DNA of 64,000 bases from assembly GCA_964564545.1 (NCBI GenBank), contig CAZMBP010000028.1, positions 124,001-188,000 on the forward strand. The letters are read 5' to 3'. Position numbers and translations under genes: made by a program. The DNA is from CAJQQY01 sp964564545 (GTDB lineage: Bacteria > Bacteroidota > Bacteroidia > Chitinophagales > Saprospiraceae). Numbering within the stretch: the stretch's first letter is position 1; the number at the start of each line of letters is the position of its first letter. A model generated the notes under the pieces. The model was not told the DNA's origin. It saw only the letters and a list, made by a program, of their open reading frames with translations, and searched no databases. This document shows positions 8,887 through 17,835 of this stretch, in pieces.

Positions 8887-9297
8887 ATGAAAATATCAGT
8901 TTACAGAAAGGCGCATTTTAATGCTGCACATCGATTATTTGTACCAAATTGGTCAGATGAGAAAAATACAGAAGTATTTGGACTTTGCTCCAATCCACAT
9001 TACCATGGACATAATTATGAAATGGAGATTAAAGTAACTGGAGAAGTTGATCCAATTACTGGTTATTTGATTGATTTAAAGGTTTTAAAGGATATTATAA
9101 AGATTGAAATCGAAAACCGTTTTGATCATAAAAATTTAAACTTAGAAGTAGAGGAGTTTAAAAACTTAAATCCTACTGCTGAAAATATTTGTTATGTAAT
9201 TTGGACAATTTTGCGAAAGCATTTGGATGAAAAATATGACGTGGGAGTGAGATTATATGAGACGCCAAGGAACTTTGTGGAATATCCTGCAAGTTGA
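8887..9297 (+). CDS. 6-pyruvoyl/6-carboxy-tetrahydropterin synthase family protein (QueD/PTPS)
   Basis: A 136-residue member of the PTPS/QueD fold, which converts dihydroneopterin triphosphate in queuosine or biopterin synthesis. The zinc ligands H15 (FNAAHRL), H40 and H42 (HYHGHNYE) and catalytic C34 (CSNPHYHGH) are present, as are DHKNLN and PTAENI. The CSNPHYHGHNY block is closer to animal-type PTPS than to the shorter CARLHGH block of Escherichia coli QueD. Whether the product feeds queuosine or a pterin cofactor is open. It is monocistronic, with a strong terminator behind it. Confidence 0.9.
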   Translation: MKISVYRKAHFNAAHRLFVPNWSDEKNTEVFGLCSNPHYHGHNYEMEIKVTGEVDPITGYLIDLKVLKDIIKIEIENRFDHKNLNLEVEEFKNLNPTAENICYVIWTILRKHLDEKYDVGVRLYETPRNFVEYPAS

Positions 9298-9311
9298 GTT
9301 ATTAAATTTTC

Positions 9312-9355
9312 AAAAAAAAATCCATTCTGAATATTCAGAATGGATTTTTTTTTTG
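9312..9355. terminator. Bidirectional intrinsic terminator
   Basis: The perfect palindrome TCCATTCTGAAT / ATTCAGAATGGA is flanked by an A run on the left and a T run on the right, so it can end both the pterin synthase transcript and the convergent T9SS gene. Confidence 0.85.
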
Positions 9356-9382
9356 AAAATTTAGATTTGTTTATTTGAAAAT

Positions 9383-10132
9383 CTATCTCTTTGTTAATCG
9401 AGTCGTTTTTAAAACATCTCCATTATTATTTAACATTCGAACTAAATATAATCCATTTGGAAAACCAGAAATATTAATAGCATCTCCATTTTGGAAAGGA
9501 GTCATAGCCATTTGTTTTCCAACAATATTAAAAATCTGGATAGATTCTACATATGAATTATCATCTGAAATAGTAAAATAATCAGTAGTTGGATTTGGAA
9601 AAATCTTAACTGATGATTTATCAAAAATATCAGTTGAAGAAACTAAAGCATCACAGTTTGCATCTACATTATACTTGAAAGTATAAACACCAACTACAAC
9701 CACATTAGTTTGATCATTAAATGGAGCTACTCTAATTTCATAAGTACCACATCCTGCTATTCCTTTTGGTCTAACTCCTATGTCAAAAATACTATGGTCG
9801 TTAGCTGCAATCATCAAAGGCTTTGGAGTAGGTAATGCTGCGTCAGTATTAGATAATATATCCCAAGAGAAACATCCTCCACTTTCATTATTCACACAAA
9901 GTTGTGGTTGCCATTCTGATGGACCACTCATTTGAACAATTTCCCATCGTAATTCCACCCCTTGAGCAGTATTATTATAGATATCTGAATGCATTTTACC
10001 AGAAGTAAATAAATCTGATAAATCCACTAATGTATCGAGTGTGATATCATTAGGAGTAATCTCAAAATCTTGTGCCTTTACAAAGCCAAGATTTGCTAAA
10101 AGGAAAAAAGATAAAAGTAAAACCTGCTTCAT
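9383..10132 (-). CDS. Secreted protein with T9SS sorting domain
   Basis: A 249-residue exported protein with a signal peptide (about 1-20, ending FVKAQ), a roughly 140-residue beta-rich domain with Cys in LCVNNESGGCFSWD and IAGCGTYEI, and a C-terminal type IX sorting domain (about 175-249) starting VKIFPNPTTDYFTIS. The last residues (TTRLTKR) are typical of Por cargo. The mature protein is probably cell-surface or secreted. No enzyme motif is recognised. It lies downstream of another T9SS cargo gene on the same strand, separated by a terminator. Confidence 0.75.
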   Translation of the reverse strand: MKQVLLLSFFLLANLGFVKAQDFEITPNDITLDTLVDLSDLFTSGKMHSDIYNNTAQGVELRWEIVQMSGPSEWQPQLCVNNESGGCFSWDILSNTDAALPTPKPLMIAANDHSIFDIGVRPKGIAGCGTYEIRVAPFNDQTNVVVVGVYTFKYNVDANCDALVSSTDIFDKSSVKIFPNPTTDYFTISDDNSYVESIQIFNIVGKQMAMTPFQNGDAINISGFPNGLYLVRMLNNNGDVLKTTRLTKR

Positions 10133-10213
10133 ATTGATAAATATTTAAATTTGTCTAAAATTAATATCCCCAAATATAGGGCTTTTTTAGTTGACCATCG
10201 ATATAAAAAATAG

Positions 10214-10262
10214 TAAAATAAAAGGCATTTGCACAATTATTGTACAAATGCCCTTTTATTTT
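10214..10262. terminator. Intrinsic terminator
   Basis: The stem AAAGGCATTTG / CAAATGCCCTTT with A-rich and T-rich flanks sits 22 bases past the stop of the 633-residue Omp28-like gene. It separates that gene from the next T9SS gene. Confidence 0.75.
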
Positions 10263-10283
10263 GAGTTATTTTTTAGCTAAAAA

Positions 10284-12185
10284 TTATTTAGCAATAGTTA
10301 CTCGCTTAGTAGCTAACTCGTCTCCAATTCTTACGTGTACAAAATATACACCTGAATTTAACTTAGTTCCGTCTAATGTTAAGTTTTGATTTCCAGTCAA
10401 AGTTCCGTAATCAACTCTTGATACGATTTGACCTACTGAATTCATAACTTCAACAGTTACTTGTGCACTTGACTCCAATGAAACATTGATAGTTGCAGTT
10501 TCAGCAAATGGGTTAGGGAATACACTAACTGCATTGTGGTTAAATACATCTTTAGTTCCAGTAACCTCACCGTTAGCAATTGCATCAGCATATGAAACTT
10601 CAATTGCATTTACAGGCTTGTTAGATGCATTTAATAATACACCAACAATGTAAGTTTCATCTAAGTTAATACCAGCTGCGTTATATGTAGGGAAAGTATA
10701 TGCAGCTTGCTCACCTGTTAACATTGCACCAGCAATACTATTTGCATCTCCATTCCATCCACCGATCAAAGCTCTTCCTACGTGATTGTACACCATATCA
10801 GCAGCAGGAATAGTTCCTGGTGCGAATTCGAATCCACCCATTGGGCTAGGAGAACCACCAGCATAAGCATTAGCTTGATTATATCCTGATCCAGTTCCAG
10901 TTACTCCATTTTCGACAAGGATAGCTGCTAATTTATAACCAGCAGGAACATCTTGTAAGAATGTAGCTCTAACAGAAACGTCTAATTGACCTGAACCATC
11001 ATCAACTACACCAACTGCTAATTGCGCTGGAGGAGCTTGTTGTACTGCTGTAACAAATGGAGCTTCCAATGCAGAAGGATCTGTATCATCTCCTCTTTCT
11101 ACAACTGAACTTGGGTAACCACCAATCAATGCACCAATTCCTGAATCATACTCATCCACAGTCATTGGATCACCATTGTGAACAGCGATTCCAACAAATC
11201 TTTCTGGGTATCTTTTCGTCAAACCTTCAACGTAAACAGTTCCTCTTGTACACCATGGACACCAAGTACCAGTAGCTTCTTCTACTAATACTCCTCTGTC
11301 TGGATTAGGAGTAATTGTTGTAATTGAAATATCATCACCTGCATCGTTAGAAGGATCTTCGTCAGCTCCCATTCCATTTACGTTTCCAATAGAAACTGAG
11401 AAAGTAGTCGTACCTGCTGCTAATGTAAAATCAGAAGATGCTTCGATAGCTGCTGATTGGTTATAACCGATATTTAATCCAGTAATAGTTTCTGTAACTT
11501 CTGGATTTACTCCATCAGAGTAAATTAAATCGATAGAAGTAATTGGCTCAGTACCGTTGTTAGTAACTACACCACCTATTGTACCTTTTCCTCCTTCGAA
11601 TCCACCAGAGAAGTAAGACTCTTCATTCCAGTAAGCCCAAGCTGCCTCTCTACCTGGAGCATCTTCGATAAGAATATCATCAATACACCATCCATAGTTC
11701 CATCCATCTCCATCATCATATTCAAATGCAACCATTACTTCTTGGCCAGAGTATGGAAATAAAACTCCTACTCTTCCCCATTGAGAAGGAGGAACATCAG
11801 CAACTAATTCCCAAGTTACTCCCATATCTGTAGAAGCATAAACCTTTGCAGTTTCATCTGCATCATAATCTCCATCAATGAAGTAAGACTCCATAGAGAT
11901 AACAACATCTCCTGTTACAGCTGTTAAATCAATAACACCTGTAGTTAATCTTCCATCACCATCATTTCCGGCACCTAATGCATCATCATTAGTTCCAACA
12001 AACATTGTATGCTCATCTGGAGCAAAGTATTGACTTGATATAGTCGAAGCATCTGTAATGGTAAAATTACCTGTCATCTCCCATCCCATAGGAAGCCCAT
12101 TTTCGAAATCTTCAGAAAAATATTGTGCATTCAATGCTACAGTACATAGCGTTAATGCAAACATTAAAGAGTAAATTCTTTTCAT
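10284..12185 (-). CDS. Secreted thioredoxin-fold (Omp28-like) protein with T9SS sorting domain
   Basis: 633 residues. After the signal peptide (1-20) comes a beta-sandwich of the choice-of-anchor/MAM type (FSEDFENGLPMGWE, about 22-175), then a second beta domain (about 185-285), then an Omp28-type thioredoxin-like domain (about 300-530) with EEATGTWCPWCTRGTVY and a CPWC redox motif near residue 311. A type IX sorting domain (about 555-633, VSVFPNPFAETATINV) ends it. A surface thiol-disulfide or adhesive role is plausible, and the substrate is unknown. It shares the Omp28-like fold with the two lipoproteins at 15991 and 16934. Family assignment is good, activity inferred. Confidence 0.82.
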   Translation of the reverse strand: MKRIYSLMFALTLCTVALNAQYFSEDFENGLPMGWEMTGNFTITDASTISSQYFAPDEHTMFVGTNDDALGAGNDGDGRLTTGVIDLTAVTGDVVISMESYFIDGDYDADETAKVYASTDMGVTWELVADVPPSQWGRVGVLFPYSGQEVMVAFEYDDGDGWNYGWCIDDILIEDAPGREAAWAYWNEESYFSGGFEGGKGTIGGVVTNNGTEPITSIDLIYSDGVNPEVTETITGLNIGYNQSAAIEASSDFTLAAGTTTFSVSIGNVNGMGADEDPSNDAGDDISITTITPNPDRGVLVEEATGTWCPWCTRGTVYVEGLTKRYPERFVGIAVHNGDPMTVDEYDSGIGALIGGYPSSVVERGDDTDPSALEAPFVTAVQQAPPAQLAVGVVDDGSGQLDVSVRATFLQDVPAGYKLAAILVENGVTGTGSGYNQANAYAGGSPSPMGGFEFAPGTIPAADMVYNHVGRALIGGWNGDANSIAGAMLTGEQAAYTFPTYNAAGINLDETYIVGVLLNASNKPVNAIEVSYADAIANGEVTGTKDVFNHNAVSVFPNPFAETATINVSLESSAQVTVEVMNSVGQIVSRVDYGTLTGNQNLTLDGTKLNSGVYFVHVRIGDELATKRVTIAK

Positions 12186-12597
12186 AATTAAATAAAATTT
12201 TAGTGATTGAATAATTGGAATAATTTTTTTCAGGCTAGATGTTTAGCAACAAAATATTCGCCTGTCTAGCAAAAGTAATGAAACGGACAGACTTTACCAT
12301 TTTTTTACATAAAAATATACGCTTTGGCATATAGAAGACTTTTAGAGGAAAATACTAACTTATTTTCATGTATTCTTGTAACCTATTCGTCTTTGTTAGG
12401 ACAGCATAAATGCCCTCTTTTCTTTTTCTTTGCTTCATGTTTTTTTCTATATTGCTTCAGAGATATTATCAATTTCTCTTATTTTTCAATCTATATTAAA
12501 ACCGATTTGAGCACTTATACTCTCTAGAAAAATATTTTCTTTTTTCTAAAATGCTCATAATTCTGCTCATTTTTTTTTTAAACCAAACTCCAACTTT
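12186..12597. other. Divergent promoter region
   Basis: About 410 AT-rich bases between a T9SS gene (minus) and a FAD oxidoreductase (plus). On the minus strand TACTTTTG (12270-12277) fits the -7 consensus. The leader that follows could form a hairpin from GCTAGA and TCTAGC (12233-12270). Nothing else was recognised. Confidence 0.45.
12270..12277 (-). promoter_or_regulatory. -7 promoter element for the T9SS Omp28-like gene
   Basis: On the minus strand this reads TACTTTTG, a full match to TAnnTTTG, 85 bases before the start codon. The -33 element is not clear. Confidence 0.4.
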
Positions 12598-13935
12598 ATG
12601 CATATTGCGATCATTGGCAATGGAATTAGTGGAATCACCGCTGCCCGATATATTCGAAAATTCAGCGACCACCAAATCACCGTTATCTCCTCCGAATCTG
12701 ATCATTTTTTTTCTCGAACTGCTCTCATGTATATCTATATGGGACACATGAGATTTGAAGATACCAAACCTTATGAAGATTGGTTTTGGGAAAAAAATCG
12801 AATCGACCTCAAAAAAGGTTTCGTTGAACAAGTCAATCACCAAGACAACGAACTCCTTTTTGCTGGAGGCGAAAAAATGAAATATGATAAATTAATTCTA
12901 GCTACTGGTTCGGCGTCCAATAAGTTTGGTTGGCCAGGACAAGACTTGGAAGCGGTACATGGAATGTATTCGCTCCAAGATTTAGAGGCTATGGAAAAAT
13001 ATAGTGAAGGGTTAAAACGAGCTGTAATTGTTGGTGGTGGTTTGATTGGAATCGAAATGGCGGAGATGTTTCACTCTCGAAATATTCCAGTAACTTTTTT
13101 AGTTCGAGAAACTGATTTTTGGAATGGCGTACTTCCAATCGAAGAATCAAAAATGGTTGGCCGACATATTTTTGAAAATCATATCGATCTACAGCTGGGA
13201 ACTGAACTTAAAGAAATCGTCGATGATGGAAATGGCAAAGCATGCGCAGTTATCACGAGTAAAGGAGAAAGAATTGAATGTGGGTTCGTAGGACTTACCG
13301 CAGGTGTTCATCCCAATATTGATTTCCTTAAAGAATCAGGAATTGAAATTCAAAGAGGAATTGTGGTCAATGATTTTTTAGAAACAAACATTCCTAATAT
13401 TTATGCCATTGGAGATTGCGCACAAATGCAAAATCCAAAACCAGGACGAAGACCGGTCGAAGCCATTTGGTATACCGGCCGAATGATGGGGGAAACTATC
13501 GCCTATAATGTGTGTGGGAAAAAAGTAGCATACGACCCTGGGATTTGGTTTAACTCTGCAAAATTCTTCGAAATCGAATACCAAGTTTATGGAACAGTCA
13601 TGGCAAAAATGGCTGATAATCATGAAGCTATTTATTGGGAACATACTGATGGGAGAAAAAGTATTCGAGTGATTTATGATAAAAATACGGAAGAGATTGT
13701 TGGCTTCAATTTGATGGGAGTTCGATTCCGACATGAGGTTTGTGAAAAATGGTTAAAGGAAAAAACAAATGTAGAAGTAGTGTTACAAGATTTAGCAATT
13801 GCGAATTTTGATCCTGAATTTTATAAAACTCACGAGCATGAGGTATTGAAAATTTACAATCAGAAATCTGGCAAAAATTTAACTCCAAAGAAAAAACGAG
13901 GATGGACTCAAGCCTTCAATTTTTTACAATCTTAA
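12598..13935 (+). CDS. FAD-dependent pyridine nucleotide-disulfide-type oxidoreductase
   Basis: A 445-residue two-dinucleotide-binding flavoprotein. GNGISGITAARYIRKF binds FAD at the N-terminus, GGGLIGIEMAEMFHSR is the NAD(P)-binding motif near residue 150, and NIYAIGDCAQ is the second FAD motif. Its arrangement resembles NADH-dependent rubredoxin/nitrite reductase-type FAD domains, without the redox disulfide of lipoamide dehydrogenases. The next gene, a polyferredoxin, follows after 89 bases in the same direction, so the pair probably passes electrons between NAD(P)H and a membrane Fe-S protein. The physiological substrate is unknown. Confidence 0.85.
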   Translation: MHIAIIGNGISGITAARYIRKFSDHQITVISSESDHFFSRTALMYIYMGHMRFEDTKPYEDWFWEKNRIDLKKGFVEQVNHQDNELLFAGGEKMKYDKLILATGSASNKFGWPGQDLEAVHGMYSLQDLEAMEKYSEGLKRAVIVGGGLIGIEMAEMFHSRNIPVTFLVRETDFWNGVLPIEESKMVGRHIFENHIDLQLGTELKEIVDDGNGKACAVITSKGERIECGFVGLTAGVHPNIDFLKESGIEIQRGIVVNDFLETNIPNIYAIGDCAQMQNPKPGRRPVEAIWYTGRMMGETIAYNVCGKKVAYDPGIWFNSAKFFEIEYQVYGTVMAKMADNHEAIYWEHTDGRKSIRVIYDKNTEEIVGFNLMGVRFRHEVCEKWLKEKTNVEVVLQDLAIANFDPEFYKTHEHEVLKIYNQKSGKNLTPKKKRGWTQAFNFLQS

Positions 13936-13937
13936 TT

Positions 13938-14010
13938 TCCGTAAAACGACTCTCCGAGTCGTTCAAACACAAATCACTTGCATTATAAACGACTCGGAGA
14001 GTCGTCTTAC
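13938..14010. repeat. REPIN-like pair of REP palindromes
   Basis: Two inverted arms (13941-13962 and 13988-14010) differ at one position, with a 25-base spacer. Each arm is itself a small hairpin, ACGACTC-TCC-GAGTCGT, preceded by GTAA or GTAAG. It lies between the oxidoreductase and polyferredoxin genes, right after the stop of the first. The same unit occurs at 51978-52060 and singly at 3947 and 2511. Confidence 0.7.
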
Positions 14011-14024
14011 TAAAAAAATCGAAA

Positions 14025-15905
14025 ATGAAATTAATTAAAAATATAGGTCTTGCTCTTTTCATCTTAGCATTAACCATTTTTGTTGCTTCTTTGACTTTGA
14101 GTAATCACACTTTGACCGAAACTGTTCTGTCAGAAAACATTTCCAATCAATATCATCGAGAGATGATTCAACAACAAGCTGGAGATTTGATTGGCAAAGA
14201 ATTCGGAAGTAATATCGCTTTTATCAATGCGATGAAACCAGTTTTAAATAACTCATTGGATGCATTGGACAAATCTGTTGGTGTTGATCCTGCGAATGGA
14301 GTTTGGAATGCTATTCCTGAAAAATTACCACAAGGAGTCGAAGACGAAAGTAAGTATCGAATGTATCCAAATACGGTGGACGACTACCTCTTTACTTTAA
14401 CAAAATATTCAGCAGGCGGATTGCTTCCAGGTAATTCAATGTTGTTCTTTTTGCTCAGTTTTATTTTAGCTGCATTAGGAGGTTTGATGTATTTATTACC
14501 TGACTTAAATTTGATTCCAGGAATTAAAAACAATCAAATTTACGACAGCCCTGCTACTCGCGGGATTACTTTTAAATCAAGGATGGTATTTCTAGGCATG
14601 ACTATTCTTGCTAGTATCTTGATGATAAAATTCAAAGATGTATTTACTGGAATATTGACTGTACTCGCTGGGATTTTCATCATTTATAGAATTCGAAAAA
14701 CGAATAAGGACAATAATGTAAGTTTTGAAAAAACAAGAAAAGTCAGCGCTCCAAAAGGATTAGGATGGATTGGAATTTCCTTCGGAATCTTTTTGATTTT
14801 ATTTTATGTAGCGCTTTATTTTTTCCCAGAATATATTACCAACTGGACATTGATGCTCGACCCAATTAGTAAATCATTAAGTGGAAATGTAGCAGGTCGT
14901 TGGTTTTTATATGGGTTCCTTTACACCATGGTAATGATTGTGATGGGTATCCGAATGTTGATAAAATATCGACATAATAATTACCAATTAGTGCGAACGG
15001 GATCGGTAATGTTTTTCCAAACTGCCTTTGCTTTTTTGATCCCTGAATTTTTATTGCGACTCAATCAACCTTACATGGATTTTAAAAATGCATGGCCATT
15101 GGATTACGATTTCTTTTTTGAAATTGATAAAATGTATGGACAAGGAACTGAGTTTGCTATTGCTGGTTGGGCGACTAGTGTTGGTACGATGATGTTTATT
15201 TGGGGAATTGTTTTGACGCTCGTAGTTGTTCCTTTTTTCACTTATTATTTTGGGAAAAGATGGTATTGCTCTTGGGTTTGTGGTTGCGGAGGATTGGCGG
15301 AAACTTTGGGTGATCCTTACCGACAACTCTCTGATAAAAGTTTGACTGCTTGGAAATATGAAAGATATATCATTCATGGCGTTTTAGTTTTTGCTATCGT
15401 GATGACAGCAATGGTCATTTATACTTATATGACTGGAAGTTCAAATGTTCTATTTTTTAATTCTTATGGAGTGCGTTCTTGGTATGGATTTTTTATTGGT
15501 TCTATGTTTTCAGGAATTGTGGGAACTGGTTTTTATCCATTGATGGGAAATCGAGTTTGGTGTAGATTTGGATGTCCGCTCGCAGGAATGATGGGATTAG
15601 TTCAGAAGTTCAAATCGCGCTTTAGAATTACAACTAACGGAGGACAATGCATCAGTTGTGGAAATTGTTCGACTTATTGTGAAATGGGAATCGATGTTCG
15701 ATCTTATGCTCAACGAGGTCAAAATATAGTTCGAGCATCTTGTGTTGGTTGTGGAATTTGTGCAGCAGTTTGTCCAAGAGGAGTTTTACGATTAGAAAAT
15801 GGAACTGTGGATATTGACAATCGAGTAACTGAATTAAAAACCGTTCATGTGAAGTCGATTAGCTTTAAAGATGGTGCTTTTTCTTTGGAAGGAAATGAAG
15901 TTTAG
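14025..15905 (+). CDS. Membrane polyferredoxin (NapH/CcoG-like 4Fe-4S protein)
   Basis: A 626-residue integral membrane protein with about 9-10 hydrophobic segments. The first 140 residues form an N-terminal helix and an extracytoplasmic domain. Near 414 comes WYCSWVCGCGG and near 512 CRFGCPLAG, the paired Cys motifs of NapH/NosR/CcoG-type proteins. Two 4Fe-4S ferredoxin motifs follow at about 541 (CISCGNCSTYC) and 572 (CVGCGICAAVC). It is likely to carry electrons across or along the membrane together with the FAD oxidoreductase upstream. The CG-CGG segment is unusually Cys/Gly-rich. The final acceptor is unknown. Confidence 0.85.
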   Translation: MKLIKNIGLALFILALTIFVASLTLSNHTLTETVLSENISNQYHREMIQQQAGDLIGKEFGSNIAFINAMKPVLNNSLDALDKSVGVDPANGVWNAIPEKLPQGVEDESKYRMYPNTVDDYLFTLTKYSAGGLLPGNSMLFFLLSFILAALGGLMYLLPDLNLIPGIKNNQIYDSPATRGITFKSRMVFLGMTILASILMIKFKDVFTGILTVLAGIFIIYRIRKTNKDNNVSFEKTRKVSAPKGLGWIGISFGIFLILFYVALYFFPEYITNWTLMLDPISKSLSGNVAGRWFLYGFLYTMVMIVMGIRMLIKYRHNNYQLVRTGSVMFFQTAFAFLIPEFLLRLNQPYMDFKNAWPLDYDFFFEIDKMYGQGTEFAIAGWATSVGTMMFIWGIVLTLVVVPFFTYYFGKRWYCSWVCGCGGLAETLGDPYRQLSDKSLTAWKYERYIIHGVLVFAIVMTAMVIYTYMTGSSNVLFFNSYGVRSWYGFFIGSMFSGIVGTGFYPLMGNRVWCRFGCPLAGMMGLVQKFKSRFRITTNGGQCISCGNCSTYCEMGIDVRSYAQRGQNIVRASCVGCGICAAVCPRGVLRLENGTVDIDNRVTELKTVHVKSISFKDGAFSLEGNEV

Positions 15906-15931
15906 AATTTTTTAAACAAAAAAATCAAAAA

Positions 15932-15963
15932 AAATGCAGTTCAAAATGAACTGCATTTTTTTT
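15932..15963. terminator. Bidirectional intrinsic terminator
   Basis: AAATGCAGTTCA / TGAACTGCATTT around a 3-base loop, with A and T runs on the two sides, between the convergent polyferredoxin and Omp28-like genes. A near-identical stem ends the paralogous gene at 16934, so gene and terminator seem to have duplicated together. Confidence 0.85.
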
Positions 15964-15990
15964 GTAAAAGTATTGTTATTTTCTCGATAT

Positions 15991-16815
15991 TTAATCTTCA
16001 ACTTGTGTTGATTCCACTTGCAAAATTTCTTTTTGCTGCCCATCAATTAAATTTACAAAAGCTATAATTTCACAATTAGATTCATCCCAACCTTCTGGTA
16101 AAATCATTGAATAATTTTTCTCATAAGTTGCTCCTGTTATCAAATTCACAGCTAAGTTATCACCTGTTGATTCTGTCATTGTAGCTCTTAAAATATGATT
16201 ATGAACATAACCTTCTACGACTCCAACATCTGGAACTAATTGGGAATCAACAATATTACTTTCGGTTATCAGGATGTTCAATTTAAGATCACCGATAATA
16301 TCAAATTGTGCCTCCCCTGATACTTGAACAGATAATTCGCGTGTCGCGGAATCATAATTTTTTGATATAATAACACTTAGCTTTGATTGCAATCCTATTT
16401 CCTGATCAATAAATCCTGCCCAAAATGATTTCGCTATTGGAAGAAAATAATCTCCTCCATCAAAATCTTTACGATTAATTACGGCACTAGGATATGCCAG
16501 CGGATGACCTATATACTCTGTAATTTCTTCTCCTTCTGTATTTCTAAAATCATGTTGACTTGAAGGAAGAGGTTCTCCAAAATCAGAAGAAGGAATCGAA
16601 ACTATTATCAGATCATCTCCATATACACTTTTCATATTATCTAATTCTTCAGCTCCTGATTGGATAGATATAACCCTTACTCCCACAAAGTTTTCAACAA
16701 GAACTTTTTTTGAAAGATTAATGGTAACTGGTTCTGTGATTTCTACCTCATTTTGTTCGCAAGAGAAAAACATTAAAAATGTAATAAATAAAAATACAAA
16801 GTTTAGCTTTTTCAT
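15991..16815 (-). CDS. Omp28-like lipoprotein without the CxxC motif
   Basis: 274 residues. A lipoprotein signal peptide ends at C19 (MFFSC). The rest aligns without large gaps to the neighbour at 16934. That paralog has C48-V-G-C51 while this protein has V48-I-S-I51 (GVRVISIQSG). SSDFG, HDFRNTE, AYPSAVINRKDFDGG and the end KEILQVESTQVED are all conserved. The fold is probably kept, so a structural or binding role without redox chemistry is inferred. The two genes are tandem, each with its own terminator. Confidence 0.8.
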   Translation of the reverse strand: MKKLNFVFLFITFLMFFSCEQNEVEITEPVTINLSKKVLVENFVGVRVISIQSGAEELDNMKSVYGDDLIIVSIPSSDFGEPLPSSQHDFRNTEGEEITEYIGHPLAYPSAVINRKDFDGGDYFLPIAKSFWAGFIDQEIGLQSKLSVIISKNYDSATRELSVQVSGEAQFDIIGDLKLNILITESNIVDSQLVPDVGVVEGYVHNHILRATMTESTGDNLAVNLITGATYEKNYSMILPEGWDESNCEIIAFVNLIDGQQKEILQVESTQVED

Positions 16816-16871
16816 TTTCAGGTCTTTAGTGAGGAAATATTATCTAATAACGTGATTTAGAACAAAAAAAA

Positions 16872-16905
16872 AGAATGCAGTTCAAATTGAACTGCATTCT
16901 CCTTT
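16872..16905 (-). terminator. Intrinsic terminator
   Basis: GAATGCAGTTC / GAACTGCATTC followed on the minus strand by a run of T, 29 bases past the stop of the CxxC-bearing Omp28-like gene. Confidence 0.8.
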
Positions 16906-16933
16906 GCATAAAGATGTTTTTTTTGCCAAAAAT

Positions 16934-17758
16934 TTAATCTTCTACATGCGATGACTCCACCTGCAAGATTTCTTTTTTCTGTCCATCAATTAAATTTACA
17001 AAAGCAATAATTTCACAATCTGCAATTTTCCATCCATCAGATAACGTCATTGAATAAGTTTTATCATAACTATCACCTATTGACATATCAGTTACTAAAA
17101 GATCTCCCTTTGGTTCAGTCATGGTTGTTCTAAAGACATGCTTATGATTATAATCTTGAGTGAATCCATTTAACTCATCATCTTGTGGATCAACAATATT
17201 ATTTTCAGTAATCATAATTGTCAACTTCAAATCACCTGTAATGTCTTCCTCTGCAACTCCTGATACTCTTACTTCCAAATCACGAGTTGTAGGATTATAT
17301 TCTTTAGTAATATTTACGGTCAGTTTTGGGTCTTCCTCAAATTCATTTACAATATGTCCTGCCCATAGTTCTTTTGCACTTTGTAAAAAATATGCTCCAC
17401 CATCAAAATCTTTTCTATTCACAACAGCACTTGGATATGCTGCTGGACGACCTAAATAATCTGCAATTTCCTCCGCCTCTTGAGTTCTAAAATCATGTTC
17501 GCTAGTTGGGTATGGAGTTCCAAAATCTGAAGTATGAATAGAAACTACTACTAAATTATCTCCAAATTGATCTAACAAAGATTGTAACTCTGCGCTTCCC
17601 GATGGACATCCAACACATCTAACTCCAGTAAATTCTTCCACCATTACTTTTCGCGCAGTATCAATTACAGGTGGATCTGGAACTACTGCCAAATTTTCCT
17701 TACAAGAAAAGAACGCTACAGTTAATACTATTACGAATAAGAAAACTAACTTTTTCAT
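16934..17758 (-). CDS. Omp28-like lipoprotein with CxxC thioredoxin-type motif
   Basis: A 274-residue lipoprotein (lipid-attachment C19 in FFSC). EEFTGVRCVGCPSGSAEL (about 41-58) carries the C48xxC51 motif, followed by VVVSIHTSDFG and AYPSAVVNRKDFDGG, as in Omp28-type outer-membrane proteins with a thioredoxin-like fold. It probably faces the periplasm or cell surface at the outer membrane. It sits downstream of the DUF6029 barrel gene on the same strand (77-base gap) and close to a divergent TlpA, suggesting a thiol-linked module. Substrate unknown. Confidence 0.83.
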   Translation of the reverse strand: MKKLVFLFVIVLTVAFFSCKENLAVVPDPPVIDTARKVMVEEFTGVRCVGCPSGSAELQSLLDQFGDNLVVVSIHTSDFGTPYPTSEHDFRTQEAEEIADYLGRPAAYPSAVVNRKDFDGGAYFLQSAKELWAGHIVNEFEEDPKLTVNITKEYNPTTRDLEVRVSGVAEEDITGDLKLTIMITENNIVDPQDDELNGFTQDYNHKHVFRTTMTEPKGDLLVTDMSIGDSYDKTYSMTLSDGWKIADCEIIAFVNLIDGQKKEILQVESSHVED

Positions 17759-17835
17759 TATATCTATTTTTTTAATAACAATTCAATTTCAAATAAAACA
17801 AAATGTAAATACATTGTTATATTTTTTCCAAAAAC

